A stretch of DNA of 64,000 nucleotides, from positions 1,302,907 to 1,366,906 of the forward strand of contig NZ_JAGSYF010000002.1 in assembly GCF_025685645.1 (NCBI RefSeq), given 5' to 3'. The notes beneath the pieces were generated by a model. The model worked only from the letters and a program-made list of their open reading frames with translations. It was not told the origin of the DNA and made no database searches. Of this stretch, positions 34,992 through 45,736 are shown one piece after another (position 1 is the stretch's first letter; each line of letters starts with the position of its first letter). The position numbers and the translations under genes were made by a program. Source of the DNA: Edaphobacter bradus (GTDB taxonomy: Bacteria; Acidobacteriota; Terriglobia; Terriglobales; Acidobacteriaceae).

Positions 34992-35266
34992 TACCCCCCC
35001 CTCCTACCTTAATGTGTGCAAAGTCTTCAATCGAAATGCTTTAGGTCCGGACTTCGTTTTTCCAGTTGATGCAAAGTATTGGTTTTGTTGAGTTTTTGAG
35101 GATGATGTGTGGCAAAGTATTCATTCCTAATGGGTAAAGCCCCGGCTTGGCCGGGGCTTTTGGTTTTTCTGGTCAACTGATTTAAGTATAGCGGATTTGG
35201 ATAACTGGTCTGCCACGGGGAAGTCGTTTGGTTTGATGGGGTTGGGTGGTTTGGGGGCTTGACAGG
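34992..35266 (+). repeat. Long intergenic element, copy 2
   Basis: Same order as copy 1: taccccccccctcc, boxes gcaaagtcttcaatc (35018-35032), gcaaagtattggttt (35071-35085) and gcaaagtattcattc (35112-35126), a perfect hairpin (35136-35160), ggtctgccac, and terminal ggtttgggggcttgacagg. Ttaggtccggacttcg is nearly identical to the corresponding stretch of copy 1. Unlike copies 1 and 3 it does not directly follow a same-strand gene. Confidence 0.8.
35136..35168 (+). terminator. Hairpin within intergenic element copy 2
   Basis: Perfect 10-bp stem aaagccccgg / ccggggcttt (35136-35145 / 35151-35160), loop cttgg, then tggttttt. A textbook intrinsic terminator although no same-strand gene lies just upstream. 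The minus strand would also read an A-run/hairpin/T-run after the cupin gene leader. Confidence 0.85.
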
Positions 35267-35285
35267 AATTTTTGGGGATTTTTTT

Positions 35286-35744
35286 TCACATTGAAGCGCG
35301 CGGTTGGCTTACTGCGGGGGTGAGGCCGTGGCGGCGCATGACTTCGCCGATGGCTGCGGGATTGGGTGGGGTTCCGGCTGCTGCGGCCGCTCGGGCGACG
35401 GCGGCGATCTCGCGGAAGTAGTCCGGGGACAGGATGCCGGGAGTGATGACGGCGAGTGTTTTGGAAGTGGTGGAGTGGAAGTTGTCGAAGCGGTGGACGA
35501 CTCCGCGGGGGATGCAGAGGACGTCTCCGGGGCCGAGCTCGGTGGGGCGGCCGTCGACGGTCATGGTGAGGACGCCTTCGAGTCCGTAGAGGGTCTCTTC
35601 GTAGGCGTCGTGGCTGTGGGCGATTGGGACCTTGGCTCCGGCGGGGACGTCGAGCTCAAACATCGCGATCGAGTTGTTGGAGGCGGGACCGTCGAGCAGG
35701 AATCGGACGACTAACTGGCCGAGACGGATCTCTTCTTTTGGCAT
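35286..35744 (-). CDS. Cupin-domain protein
   Basis: A 152-aa protein with one conserved cupin barrel. Motif 1 is H-S-H-D-A-Y-E-E-T-L-Y-G-L-E-G, motif 2 is G-D-V-L-C-I-P-R-G-V-V-H-R-F. The two His, the Glu and the later His would bind a metal. It lacks a signal peptide. A helical Ala-rich C-terminal tail (about 105-152) follows. Cupins range from isomerases and dioxygenases to sensory proteins, and the role is not determined. Confidence 0.85.
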   Translation of the reverse strand: MPKEEIRLGQLVVRFLLDGPASNNSIAMFELDVPAGAKVPIAHSHDAYEETLYGLEGVLTMTVDGRPTELGPGDVLCIPRGVVHRFDNFHSTTSKTLAVITPGILSPDYFREIAAVARAAAAAGTPPNPAAIGEVMRRHGLTPAVSQPRASM

Positions 35745-35766
35745 GGTGGCGATTGTACATTCTCAC

Positions 35767-35800
35767 CCTTCGCAAAATGCGCGAAGGATGGGGCACGCGG
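35767..35800 (+). repeat. REP-like hairpin 1
   Basis: Ccttcgc (35767-35773) / gcgaagg (35781-35787), 7-nt loop, followed by atggggcacgcgg. The stem-loop-tail layout recurs at 35913 and 36891. Confidence 0.65.
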
Positions 35801-35912
35801 CATCCGCTCGGATTTGAAGTGTGGGTCTGGGGAGAGAAAGGCGATTCAGTCGTTCCGGCTACGCCTCCACTCCCGCCCATTCGACTGCGCTCAGGGCAGA
35901 GCGGAACCCACC

Positions 35913-35946
35913 CATCGCGATGAGGCCGCGATGAATGGGGCACCCG
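35913..35946 (+). repeat. REP-like hairpin 2
   Basis: Catcgcg (35913-35919) / cgcgatg (35927-35933), 7-nt loop, followed by aatggggcacccg. Stem and loop lengths equal those of hairpin 1. Confidence 0.65.
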
Positions 35947-36080
35947 ATTTGTTGGCTGGGTTTGATGGGTGGGCCACCCGCTCGCCTAATCTATTGAATG
36001 TAAGGATTTTGTGGTTGTGCAATTTCTTTTTTGCAATTAGGTTTAACTGGCCCCAACAATAGAGAAAGGGTCAGCTAGAA

Positions 36081-36821
36081 ATGAACCGCCTTTTTGTGCT
36101 TGCTGCAGTACTTTTCTTTAGTAATTCTGCCTTCACTCAACAACCAACTGCTTCACCATCCGACGCCGATAAGCCGCGAGTGTTCATCACCGATAGCAAC
36201 TCCTGGTCGGCCGGCGGGAGCGCTGGCGGCTCAAATGGGTCTTTCGGAGGTTCCTCCTACGGTGGAGCACGTCCTCAGACCGCTGAGATCATCAAGACTT
36301 TCGGACAGAAATGCCCACAGGTACTGGTTAACAATCGCGTCGACGCGAGCAATTATGTTGTTGAGCTGGACCACGAAGGCGGCAAGAGCGTGTTCGCTCA
36401 CAAGGATAAGATTGCCGTGTTTGCTCAGAAGACCGGTGATTCAATCTTTAGCAAGTCGACTCTTTCGGTTGGTGGTGCTGTAGAGGATGCATGTTCCGCG
36501 ATCCAGACACACTGGAGTGCGCACGCTAGCGAACTGAAGCCGGCCTCTGGAGGCTATGGCGCGGGCGGGTACGGTCAGGGTGGATATGGTGGGGTACAAA
36601 CGGCGTCCGCGGCTCAGTCTGCTGTAACCGTCGACGCAAATGCCGCAAACTGTGACATCGAGGTTGACGGGAATTTTGTCGGAAATACACCATCCACGAT
36701 CAATCTGACACCTGGCAAACACCAGATCGTTGTTAAGAAAACAGGATACCAAGACTGGACGCGGAACATGGTTGTTGCCAGCGGTTCCATTCACCTCAGC
36801 GCAGAAATGATTGCGAAGTAA
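36081..36821 (+). CDS. Exported PEGA-domain protein
   Basis: A 246-aa protein with a signal peptide (about residues 1-20, ending F-T-Q-Q). A middle domain (about 70-150) is unassigned. A Gly/Tyr-rich linker (G-G-Y-G-A-G-G-Y-G-Q-G-G-Y) leads to a C-terminal PEGA domain (about 178-246) with C-D-I-E-V-D-G-N-F-V-G-N-T-P-S and H-Q-I-V-V-K-K-T-G-Y. PEGA domains are typical of surface-associated proteins. The gene is AT-richer than the chromosome around it. Confidence 0.78.
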   Translation: MNRLFVLAAVLFFSNSAFTQQPTASPSDADKPRVFITDSNSWSAGGSAGGSNGSFGGSSYGGARPQTAEIIKTFGQKCPQVLVNNRVDASNYVVELDHEGGKSVFAHKDKIAVFAQKTGDSIFSKSTLSVGGAVEDACSAIQTHWSAHASELKPASGGYGAGGYGQGGYGGVQTASAAQSAVTVDANAANCDIEVDGNFVGNTPSTINLTPGKHQIVVKKTGYQDWTRNMVVASGSIHLSAEMIAK

Positions 36822-36890
36822 TGTTTAATCCGAGCACGATGGCCGAGTGTCAGCGTAGTATCCGGATTTTCGTTGCCGCGAAAATTGCCT

Positions 36891-36927
36891 CATCTTAGCG
36901 CTTTCGGTGCGAAGATGGGGCACCCGG
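36891..36927 (+). repeat. REP-like hairpin 3
   Basis: Catctt (36891-36896) / aagatg (36912-36917) with an inner partly paired loop, followed by gggcacccgg. It lies between the PEGA and TIR-like genes. Confidence 0.55.
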
Positions 36928-36958
36928 CTGTGAATATTTACGGACGAAGGGACTGCCC

Positions 36959-38122
36959 ATGGTTGAAGAACAATCTAATGAGACGGAAGCTGTTTCTGAG
37001 TTAGATAACCCGAAATCCAAAGCTAAGCCTCGAACTCTCCAAAAGCGCGAAAAAAGGGTAGTGGCGAGAAAGCGTACTTCTAAGCCCTCTAAGAAAAGGG
37101 ATTCTGACAATGGAGCGGGGCTCAAGCGCGGAGCACTCGCCTTTCCGAAGCATACGATCCTTAACTGCCTGAGAATTCCAGCTGGAATTCTTGACCAGAA
37201 CGCCGGCGGTGAATGTGTGGATCGCGACGCAGCAAAATTTGCGAAGTTGGGCTGGAGTGGCGAAATTGCGGTTGAGATAAGCTCTGCGCTCAAATACGGT
37301 CTGCTTGAAAGGCCATCCCCAGGTAAGGTTAGGCCCACCGAATTAGCGAGACGGATTCTTCGTCCACAAGCGGCAAATGACCGAATAGACGGACTGCGCC
37401 AAGCTATCTTGAATGCTCCTGTCATTTCCGACTTTTACAAACGTTACAGAGGTGAAAACCTTCCGGAAGAACAGTTCCTGCTAAATACGGCAATTGATTC
37501 TTTTTCGGTGCCAAAAGAAAGAGCGATCGATTTCATAGAAGTATTCGTGAAATCTCTGAAGGAAGCGGAGTTGCTCGAAGATGTTGCTGGAGGTAAGCAA
37601 AGGGTTCTCGATATAACCGAATCACCTTCAACGTCATCTTCAGTCGTCACAGAGGAGATAAAAAAGCTTTCGAAGGGTCTAAGTATCAGTGCTTCTGATA
37701 CGTGCTTCGTCATGATGCCCTTTGCCGATCCACTCGGCGGCTATTATGCAAGCATATATAAGCCAGCTATAGAAAAAGCCCAACTTAGAGCGATACGGGC
37801 GGACGCTGAAATATATGGGACGGGAAAAATAATAGATCAGATTTGGAACGGTATTCATACGGCAAGAATACTTGTGGCCGAGTTAACAGGCAGAAATCCG
37901 AATGTATTGTATGAACTCGGGATTGCTCATGCATTAGAAAAACCGGTTGTCCTTGTGTCCTCCAACGAGGAGGATGTTCCATTCGATATTCGTCACGTTA
38001 GGGTGATTTATTACGATATGACTGATCCGTTTTGGGGCAACAAGTTAATCGAAAAGATCGCTGAGAATATTTTGTCTGCTCTGAAAAATCCGGCCGAGGC
38101 TATTCTCTTTCGAGCAAGATAA
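36959..38122 (+). CDS. Predicted wHTH - TIR/nucleoside-deoxyribosyltransferase-like protein
   Basis: A 387-aa cytoplasmic protein, AT-richer than its surroundings. Residues 1-55 are basic and low-complexity. About 58-140 looks like a winged-helix domain (G-Y/L-pattern A-L-K-Y-G-L-L-E-R-P, P-T-E-L-A-R-R-I-L). A second helical region is at about 145-235. The C-terminal domain (about 247-370) reads C-F-V-M-M-P-F, A-D-A-E-I-Y-G-T, A-E-L-T-G-R-N-P-N-V-L-Y-E319-L-G and A-H-A-L-E-K-P-V-V-L-V, the TIR-related/nucleoside-2-deoxyribosyltransferase-like fold with the conserved Glu. Such domains hydrolyse NAD or nucleosides in anti-phage systems, so an immune effector is inferred, not shown. ATG 36959 has aaggga upstream. 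Confidence 0.65.
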   Translation: MVEEQSNETEAVSELDNPKSKAKPRTLQKREKRVVARKRTSKPSKKRDSDNGAGLKRGALAFPKHTILNCLRIPAGILDQNAGGECVDRDAAKFAKLGWSGEIAVEISSALKYGLLERPSPGKVRPTELARRILRPQAANDRIDGLRQAILNAPVISDFYKRYRGENLPEEQFLLNTAIDSFSVPKERAIDFIEVFVKSLKEAELLEDVAGGKQRVLDITESPSTSSSVVTEEIKKLSKGLSISASDTCFVMMPFADPLGGYYASIYKPAIEKAQLRAIRADAEIYGTGKIIDQIWNGIHTARILVAELTGRNPNVLYELGIAHALEKPVVLVSSNEEDVPFDIRHVRVIYYDMTDPFWGNKLIEKIAENILSALKNPAEAILFRAR

Positions 38123-38139
38123 TCTGTAGAAGCCTCTAA

Positions 38140-38484
38140 TTAATAAGAGGCGGTCTCCACATCTTTCGCTACGATTGTCATCCTGTTTGGGTCGACCTGC
38201 GTTCCTGTCGCTTCAGATACCGTCACCGTTATATTGGAGTTCCATGCTTCCACCATGCTGGGGTCATCTCCGAGTAAATTGATGTCCAACTGAGCGATGG
38301 TCTTCCATCCCGGTGGGATTGAAAGAACAGCCGGAATGCGATTCAAATTTGTGAACAAGCGGGCAGAGGCGGCAAGAAGGATGTGAACAGAGACAGGTGA
38401 TTTAAGTGGATTTTCGGCAGAAATAAAGAATTTTTCCTGATTTCTCCACACACGAATCTGGAACCTCGGTTTTTCTTTTGACAT
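38140..38484 (-). CDS. Hypothetical small protein downstream of gyrA
   Basis: A 114-aa protein with no signal or membrane segment. Strand-rich sequence (F-Q-I-R-V-W, V-S-V-H-I-L-L-A, I-T-V-T-V-S-E) suggests a small beta-sandwich. The family is not recognised. The start lies 4 nt after the gyrA stop on the same strand, so it may be the last cistron of the gyrA transcript. However, its AT-richer composition fits the neighbouring accessory island better. Confidence 0.55.
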   Translation of the reverse strand: MSKEKPRFQIRVWRNQEKFFISAENPLKSPVSVHILLAASARLFTNLNRIPAVLSIPPGWKTIAQLDINLLGDDPSMVEAWNSNITVTVSEATGTQVDPNRMTIVAKDVETASY

Positions 38485-38488
38485 GCTT

Positions 38489-41398
<2,910 letters not shown>

Positions 41399-41855
41399 GT
41401 ACGTCTATCTATTATAGAGGGTCTTTGCGGTGGGGGCGTTCAGCTCGGCGAGGGAATCCTCGTGTGTACTGGGGAGGGAGATTCCGGTAAGTATTCTGTT
41501 TTCTGTAGATTGCTGAAAAAACGATATGAATTGACGTTCATTGGGCTGGAGGGTGCTTCGCGGGAGTCTTTAGTGAGGTAATTCGAAAGTATTTTGCTCC
41601 TACGACCTTTGTGGCGCAACTAGCCGCGAGAGTTTGGGTCTAAAGGAAATTTTCAGTTCGTCCCTGGTTTTGGGCGGTTCGTCCCTTGCATATGACTGCT
41701 GGTCACAAGTTACAGCTTGGTTGCTCTGTGTTTGTTTGTAGATTAATTCCTGAGCCCATGCCTGTTTTATATGTATAAGTTTATGTAAATAGGTGCTTTA
41801 TGGTTAGTATCCGGTATTAGATGATTTTGGAGGCTGAATTGCCTTTAGGCTCTTC
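41399..41855. other. Intergenic region upstream of Oar-like receptor
   Basis: No gene seen. It becomes AT-rich towards the receptor. It holds a palindrome at 41526-41541 related to one upstream of the next receptor. A direct repeat gttcgtccct occurs at 41656-41665 and 41677-41686 (21-bp period, two helical turns). No sure promoter boxes were found. Confidence 0.5.
41526..41541. promoter_or_regulatory. Palindrome A upstream of receptor gene
   Basis: Atgaattgacgttcat, a dyad with 5-bp arms, 314 nt before the receptor start. The palindrome at 45584-45599 differs at two positions and lies upstream of the next receptor. Confidence 0.45.
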
Positions 41856-44800
41856 ATGAATCTGAGGTCCTGGAAGCTTCCGCTCTATATCCTTAGTGTC
41901 TGCATTTTATTCGCATCCACATTCCTGTTTGGTCAGGAAACAACCGCGGGTCTGCAAGGCACCGTGAAGGATGCCACAGGCGCAGTCGTTCCCAATGCCG
42001 AGATTTCAGTAGCCAGCCCATCGCTAGTGGGCGGCAAGGCGACGACGAGCGACAACAAGGGCTACTACCATTTCTCAAACCTTCCGCCCGGACCGTACAC
42101 CATTACGGTCTCCTCTGCGGGCTTCACGACGCTTAAGCGTGAGGGACTGATTCTGGAGGTGGGCCACCTCCCCTCGGTCGATCTGACGCTGACGGTCGGC
42201 GCGGAGAAGACGGTGGTCGAGGTGAACACTGACTCTCCCGCGATCGACGTTACAACGACGACGACCCTGACGAACATCACGCAGGACGTTGTGCAGGAGG
42301 TTCCGCACGGGCGTTCGTACCAGTCGGTGATTCAGTTTGCTCCGGCGGCGCGCAATGAGCCGCTGATGGGCAACACGACGACGAACGGGAGCGGCAGCGT
42401 CTCTCCTGGCAACGGCAGCAACGGAAACTCATTTGGCTACTCGGTGGCGGGCGGTTCCGACTCGGAGAACTCGTACCTTGTGGAAGGCCAGGAGACGGCC
42501 AACCTTATCGGCGGCTACTCTCACACCAACGTTCCCTTCGACTTCATTCAGGAAGTCCAGATCAAGAGTTCGGGCGTTGAGGCTGAGCACGGCGGTTCGC
42601 TCGGCGGCGTCGTCAACGTCATCATGAAGAAGGGCGAGACGCACTATCACGGGTCCGTGTTTACGCAGTTTGAGACCCAGGCGATGGACGCGGGTCCGAG
42701 CCCGACGTCAGAGTTAGATCCTTCGGCCTCGCAGACCCCGACCAGCTGGGGTAAGCTTGACCCGAACTTTGTGAGCTACAAGAACAAGCAGGACAAGTTC
42801 AGCGACGTCTTCCCTGGCTTTACCGTCGGTGGGCCGCTGCTTCCGTTCTCCTCGCGCATGCGGGATCGCCTGTTCTTCTTCGCCGGCTTCAACCCCGAGT
42901 TGAACAGGGTGGCGCGCAAGGTTGATTACAGTTCGCAGGGTCTTGGAATCCTTCCCTTCAGCCAGAACACGAACACCTACTATACGACGGCTCGCATTGA
43001 CGCCAAGGTTTCGGAGCGGATTCGCGTCTTCGGTTCGTGGCTCTATCAGCTGCAGCGCCAGAATGGCGAGAACCTTCCTCTTCGCGACTCCTCAAACGGC
43101 ATCGTGAATACCTCGGCGGGCAACGATCCTTCGGTCTATGCTCACTCGCTGGGCTTTGTCGCTCCTAATCTGACGGTGAACACCGGCGCGGACATCACGC
43201 TGACGCATAACATTGTGTCGACGTCGCGCTTCGGCTACTACTTTGAGAACTACCACGACTTCGGATATCCGCGGACGGGTGTTGCCTACATCTATCAGAC
43301 AAGCGGTTTGTCGAGCGACGGCGCGACCGACGCCTACGGCAAGCCGTTGCCGGCATCCTTGCAGCAGGGTCTCAATGCACAGAACATCGCGTTGAATCCG
43401 AACTACACGGGCTACAACGCGAGCAAGGGAGTCCAGTTCGACCAGGACGTGGCTTTCTTCAAGAGCGGATGGGCTGGGACGCATAACTTCAAGTTCGGCT
43501 ATCAGTTGAACCGACTCTCGAACATCATCAGCCAGACCAACAACGTGCCTTACTTCCAGGTGTTCGCTGGAAACCAGTCCTACTCCGCCGGAAGTCCCCA
43601 AGGAGATGCGGTCTGCGTCACGCTCGAAGCGAAGTACAACGGCAACTGCGGTGGCCAGTACGGTTACATCATTGCATACGACTTCGGTACGGGCGGCCAC
43701 GCGGTCAGCTACAACCATGGCTTGTTCGCCCAGGACTCCTGGACTGTTGGTCACGGCCTGACGCTTGATCTCGGCATCCGGTTCGACAAGGAGTACCTGC
43801 CGGGTGAGGCTGTTGGCGCCGGAGCTCCGGCGAAGCCGATCAACTTCAGTTGGACGGACAAGATCGCTCCCCGTCTTGGCGCAGCCTGGGACGTCTTCCG
43901 GAACGGCAAGATGAAGGTCTTCGGCGACTATGGCGTGTTCTATGACCAGATGAAGCTCAACCTCGCGATCAGCTCGTTCGGTGGCCAGTACTGGCAGAAT
44001 TGCGCTTATGCCCTGAATACCTCCGATCTGGGCTCGATCAACCTTGCGTTCGACAGCAACCATCGTTATTGCAGTGGTGCGGACGCCACGAACGAGGCGA
44101 ACTTCGGTGGCGGCAAGACGCCTGCCGGTCTGACGTTTATCGAAAACCTGAACAATCGCGCGTTTCCGACGACCTGCTCGACCTGCAGCGCCTTGCAGGA
44201 AGGTGTTGCTCCCAACCTGAAGCCCTACCGTCAGCATGAGTCGGTCTTCGGCGTGGACTATCAGGTTTCGCGGAACATTGCGTTCGAGGCCCGCTATGAC
44301 CGGCGCCGTCTCGATCACGTGATTGAAGACGCCGCGATCTATAACCCGATTGTGGGCGAGACCTTCGTTGTGGTGAACCCCGGTCAGGACGTTGCCTCGA
44401 ACTATACGGGATTCTGCAACTTCCTGTATGGCTCGGACCCCTCGGGCTGCGCCTCCTCGAACGGGCAGACGCCTCCCAACCAGCTGGTTCCGGCTGCTCG
44501 CAGCTATGACGGCATGGAGCTCCGCGTCACCAAGGCGATGAGCGACCACTGGTACGGCCTTGTCTCGTATACGTACAGCCACCTCCGTGGCAACTACACC
44601 GGCCTGACGAGCTCGGATATCTCGGATGGCGGAGTTGGTGGCCGTAACTCTCCGAACAACAGCCGCGCCTTCGACGAGCCGTACTTCCAGTACAACTCGA
44701 TGGGAGGCTCGTCCAGCGGCCTGCTGCCGACGGACCGTCCGAACACGTTCAAGGGCTACGCTTATTACGAGCTTGGCTTCCTGAGGAAGTTCACGACAGA

Positions 44801-45344
44801 CCTCGGTATCTTCCAGACGCTCTACGAGGGTTCGCCGAACACGACCTACATGGACATCGGTCTGCCTTATAACGCGTTCCCGGTGCAGGTCTTCAACCGT
44901 GGCAAGTGGGCGAACATCACCCAGGACGCGAGCACTGGAGTTGTCACGGTTGGAAATCCGACTACGTTCCGGATGCCCTGGTACAACCAGACGGACTTCA
45001 ACTTCCAGCAGGCCTACAAGATCAGCGAGGCGAAGGCGCTGTCGTTCACGGCGACGTTTGCCAACCTCTTGAACGAGCACTCGGTCACCGCGCTGAACGA
45101 GCAGGTTGATTCGACCTACGGCGGAGGCACGCAGTACGGTAAGCCTGGTGGACTGAACCTCACCAAAGGCACGGCGTTCTACGCGGCTGCGGAGCATCCG
45201 TACAGTGTGAGCGATGCCTTGAACGGCCTAAACGGCCAAAACAACCAGCACGGCAAGCCAATTACGATCAACAGCTTGTATGGCAAGCCGCTGTCGTATC
45301 AGCTGCCACGCACGCTTCGTCTGGCGGTGAAGTTCACCTTCTGA
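41856..45344 (+). CDS. Oar-like TonB-dependent receptor
   Basis: A 1162-aa outer-membrane protein. The signal peptide (about residues 1-27) ends L-F-G-Q-E. The carboxypeptidase-regulatory-like domain is at about 30-120 (G-L-Q-G-T-V-K-D-A-T-G-A-V-V). A plug segment carries many Gly/Asn/Ser codons (G-S-G-S-V-S-P-G-N-G-S-N-G-N-S-F), and the barrel ends R-L-A-V-K-F-T-F. The fold class is secure. The ligand is unknown, and large polymeric substrates are typical for the family. An intrinsic terminator follows the stop. Confidence 0.92.
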   Translation: MNLRSWKLPLYILSVCILFASTFLFGQETTAGLQGTVKDATGAVVPNAEISVASPSLVGGKATTSDNKGYYHFSNLPPGPYTITVSSAGFTTLKREGLILEVGHLPSVDLTLTVGAEKTVVEVNTDSPAIDVTTTTTLTNITQDVVQEVPHGRSYQSVIQFAPAARNEPLMGNTTTNGSGSVSPGNGSNGNSFGYSVAGGSDSENSYLVEGQETANLIGGYSHTNVPFDFIQEVQIKSSGVEAEHGGSLGGVVNVIMKKGETHYHGSVFTQFETQAMDAGPSPTSELDPSASQTPTSWGKLDPNFVSYKNKQDKFSDVFPGFTVGGPLLPFSSRMRDRLFFFAGFNPELNRVARKVDYSSQGLGILPFSQNTNTYYTTARIDAKVSERIRVFGSWLYQLQRQNGENLPLRDSSNGIVNTSAGNDPSVYAHSLGFVAPNLTVNTGADITLTHNIVSTSRFGYYFENYHDFGYPRTGVAYIYQTSGLSSDGATDAYGKPLPASLQQGLNAQNIALNPNYTGYNASKGVQFDQDVAFFKSGWAGTHNFKFGYQLNRLSNIISQTNNVPYFQVFAGNQSYSAGSPQGDAVCVTLEAKYNGNCGGQYGYIIAYDFGTGGHAVSYNHGLFAQDSWTVGHGLTLDLGIRFDKEYLPGEAVGAGAPAKPINFSWTDKIAPRLGAAWDVFRNGKMKVFGDYGVFYDQMKLNLAISSFGGQYWQNCAYALNTSDLGSINLAFDSNHRYCSGADATNEANFGGGKTPAGLTFIENLNNRAFPTTCSTCSALQEGVAPNLKPYRQHESVFGVDYQVSRNIAFEARYDRRRLDHVIEDAAIYNPIVGETFVVVNPGQDVASNYTGFCNFLYGSDPSGCASSNGQTPPNQLVPAARSYDGMELRVTKAMSDHWYGLVSYTYSHLRGNYTGLTSSDISDGGVGGRNSPNNSRAFDEPYFQYNSMGGSSSGLLPTDRPNTFKGYAYYELGFLRKFTTDLGIFQTLYEGSPNTTYMDIGLPYNAFPVQVFNRGKWANITQDASTGVVTVGNPTTFRMPWYNQTDFNFQQAYKISEAKALSFTATFANLLNEHSVTALNEQVDSTYGGGTQYGKPGGLNLTKGTAFYAAAEHPYSVSDALNGLNGQNNQHGKPITINSLYGKPLSYQLPRTLRLAVKFTF

Positions 45345-45372
45345 GAAGAAAAACAGCAGTGTCCCAGAACTC

Positions 45373-45405
45373 ATGGGGAGGTCGTTATGACCTCCCCATT
45401 CTTTT
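45373..45405 (+). terminator. Intrinsic terminator of receptor gene
   Basis: Perfect 11-bp stem atggggaggtc / gacctccccat (45373-45383 / 45389-45399), loop gttat, then tcttttt. Confidence 0.93.
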
Positions 45406-45583
45406 TGCGTTTGGCAGGCCAACAAGGTCCGTGAGCGCGGTGGAAAGTGATGGCGGTCGCGTAGAAGCCGAGAACCGAGAGGGTGAGGAGTGCGGCTTTA
45501 GCTTTGAGTCTGCTCCGGTAACTGACGCTCTAGCCAGAGATGCGTCGTAGTTATGAAATTCGGGATTGTTCTATAAAAATAAT

Positions 45584-45599
45584 ATGAATTGCCATTCAT
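45584..45599. promoter_or_regulatory. Palindrome B upstream of receptor gene
   Basis: Atgaattgccattcat, a perfect 6-bp dyad, 137 nt before the receptor start. Related to the palindrome at 41526-41541, and in both cases preceded by at(a)at on the left. Confidence 0.5.
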
Positions 45600-45736
45600 C
45601 CCTGGAAATAAGCCCTTTGTCACCAATGGGCCTGTTTGGCCACTGAGTTGCTTGATCGTTACCATCTTGTAACTTTTCGTTGAAATCTTTCAGCGGAGTG
45701 ATTTTTTTGTAATAACCCAGGACTGGAGAACTCCCC

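Larger units (their letters stand above)
35745..36080. other. Intergenic region with two REP-like hairpins
   Basis: No gene seen. It holds REP-like hairpins at 35767-35800 and 35913-35946 and a further cccatc/gatggg-type imperfect dyad ending near 35980. Composition then shifts to AT-rich ahead of the PEGA gene, whose Shine-Dalgarno (agaaaggg) is at about 36062-36069. Confidence 0.6.
45345..45736. other. Intergenic region between two Oar-like receptors
   Basis: Contains the terminator at 45373-45405, then about 180 nt of GC-rich non-coding sequence, and an AT-rich promoter-like stretch (45560-45736) with the palindrome at 45584-45599. No gene seen. Confidence 0.6.

Noticed and set aside
43092-45197. 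Antisense frame over the second receptor gene
   Set aside because: Arg/Val-rich shadow of a secure gene.
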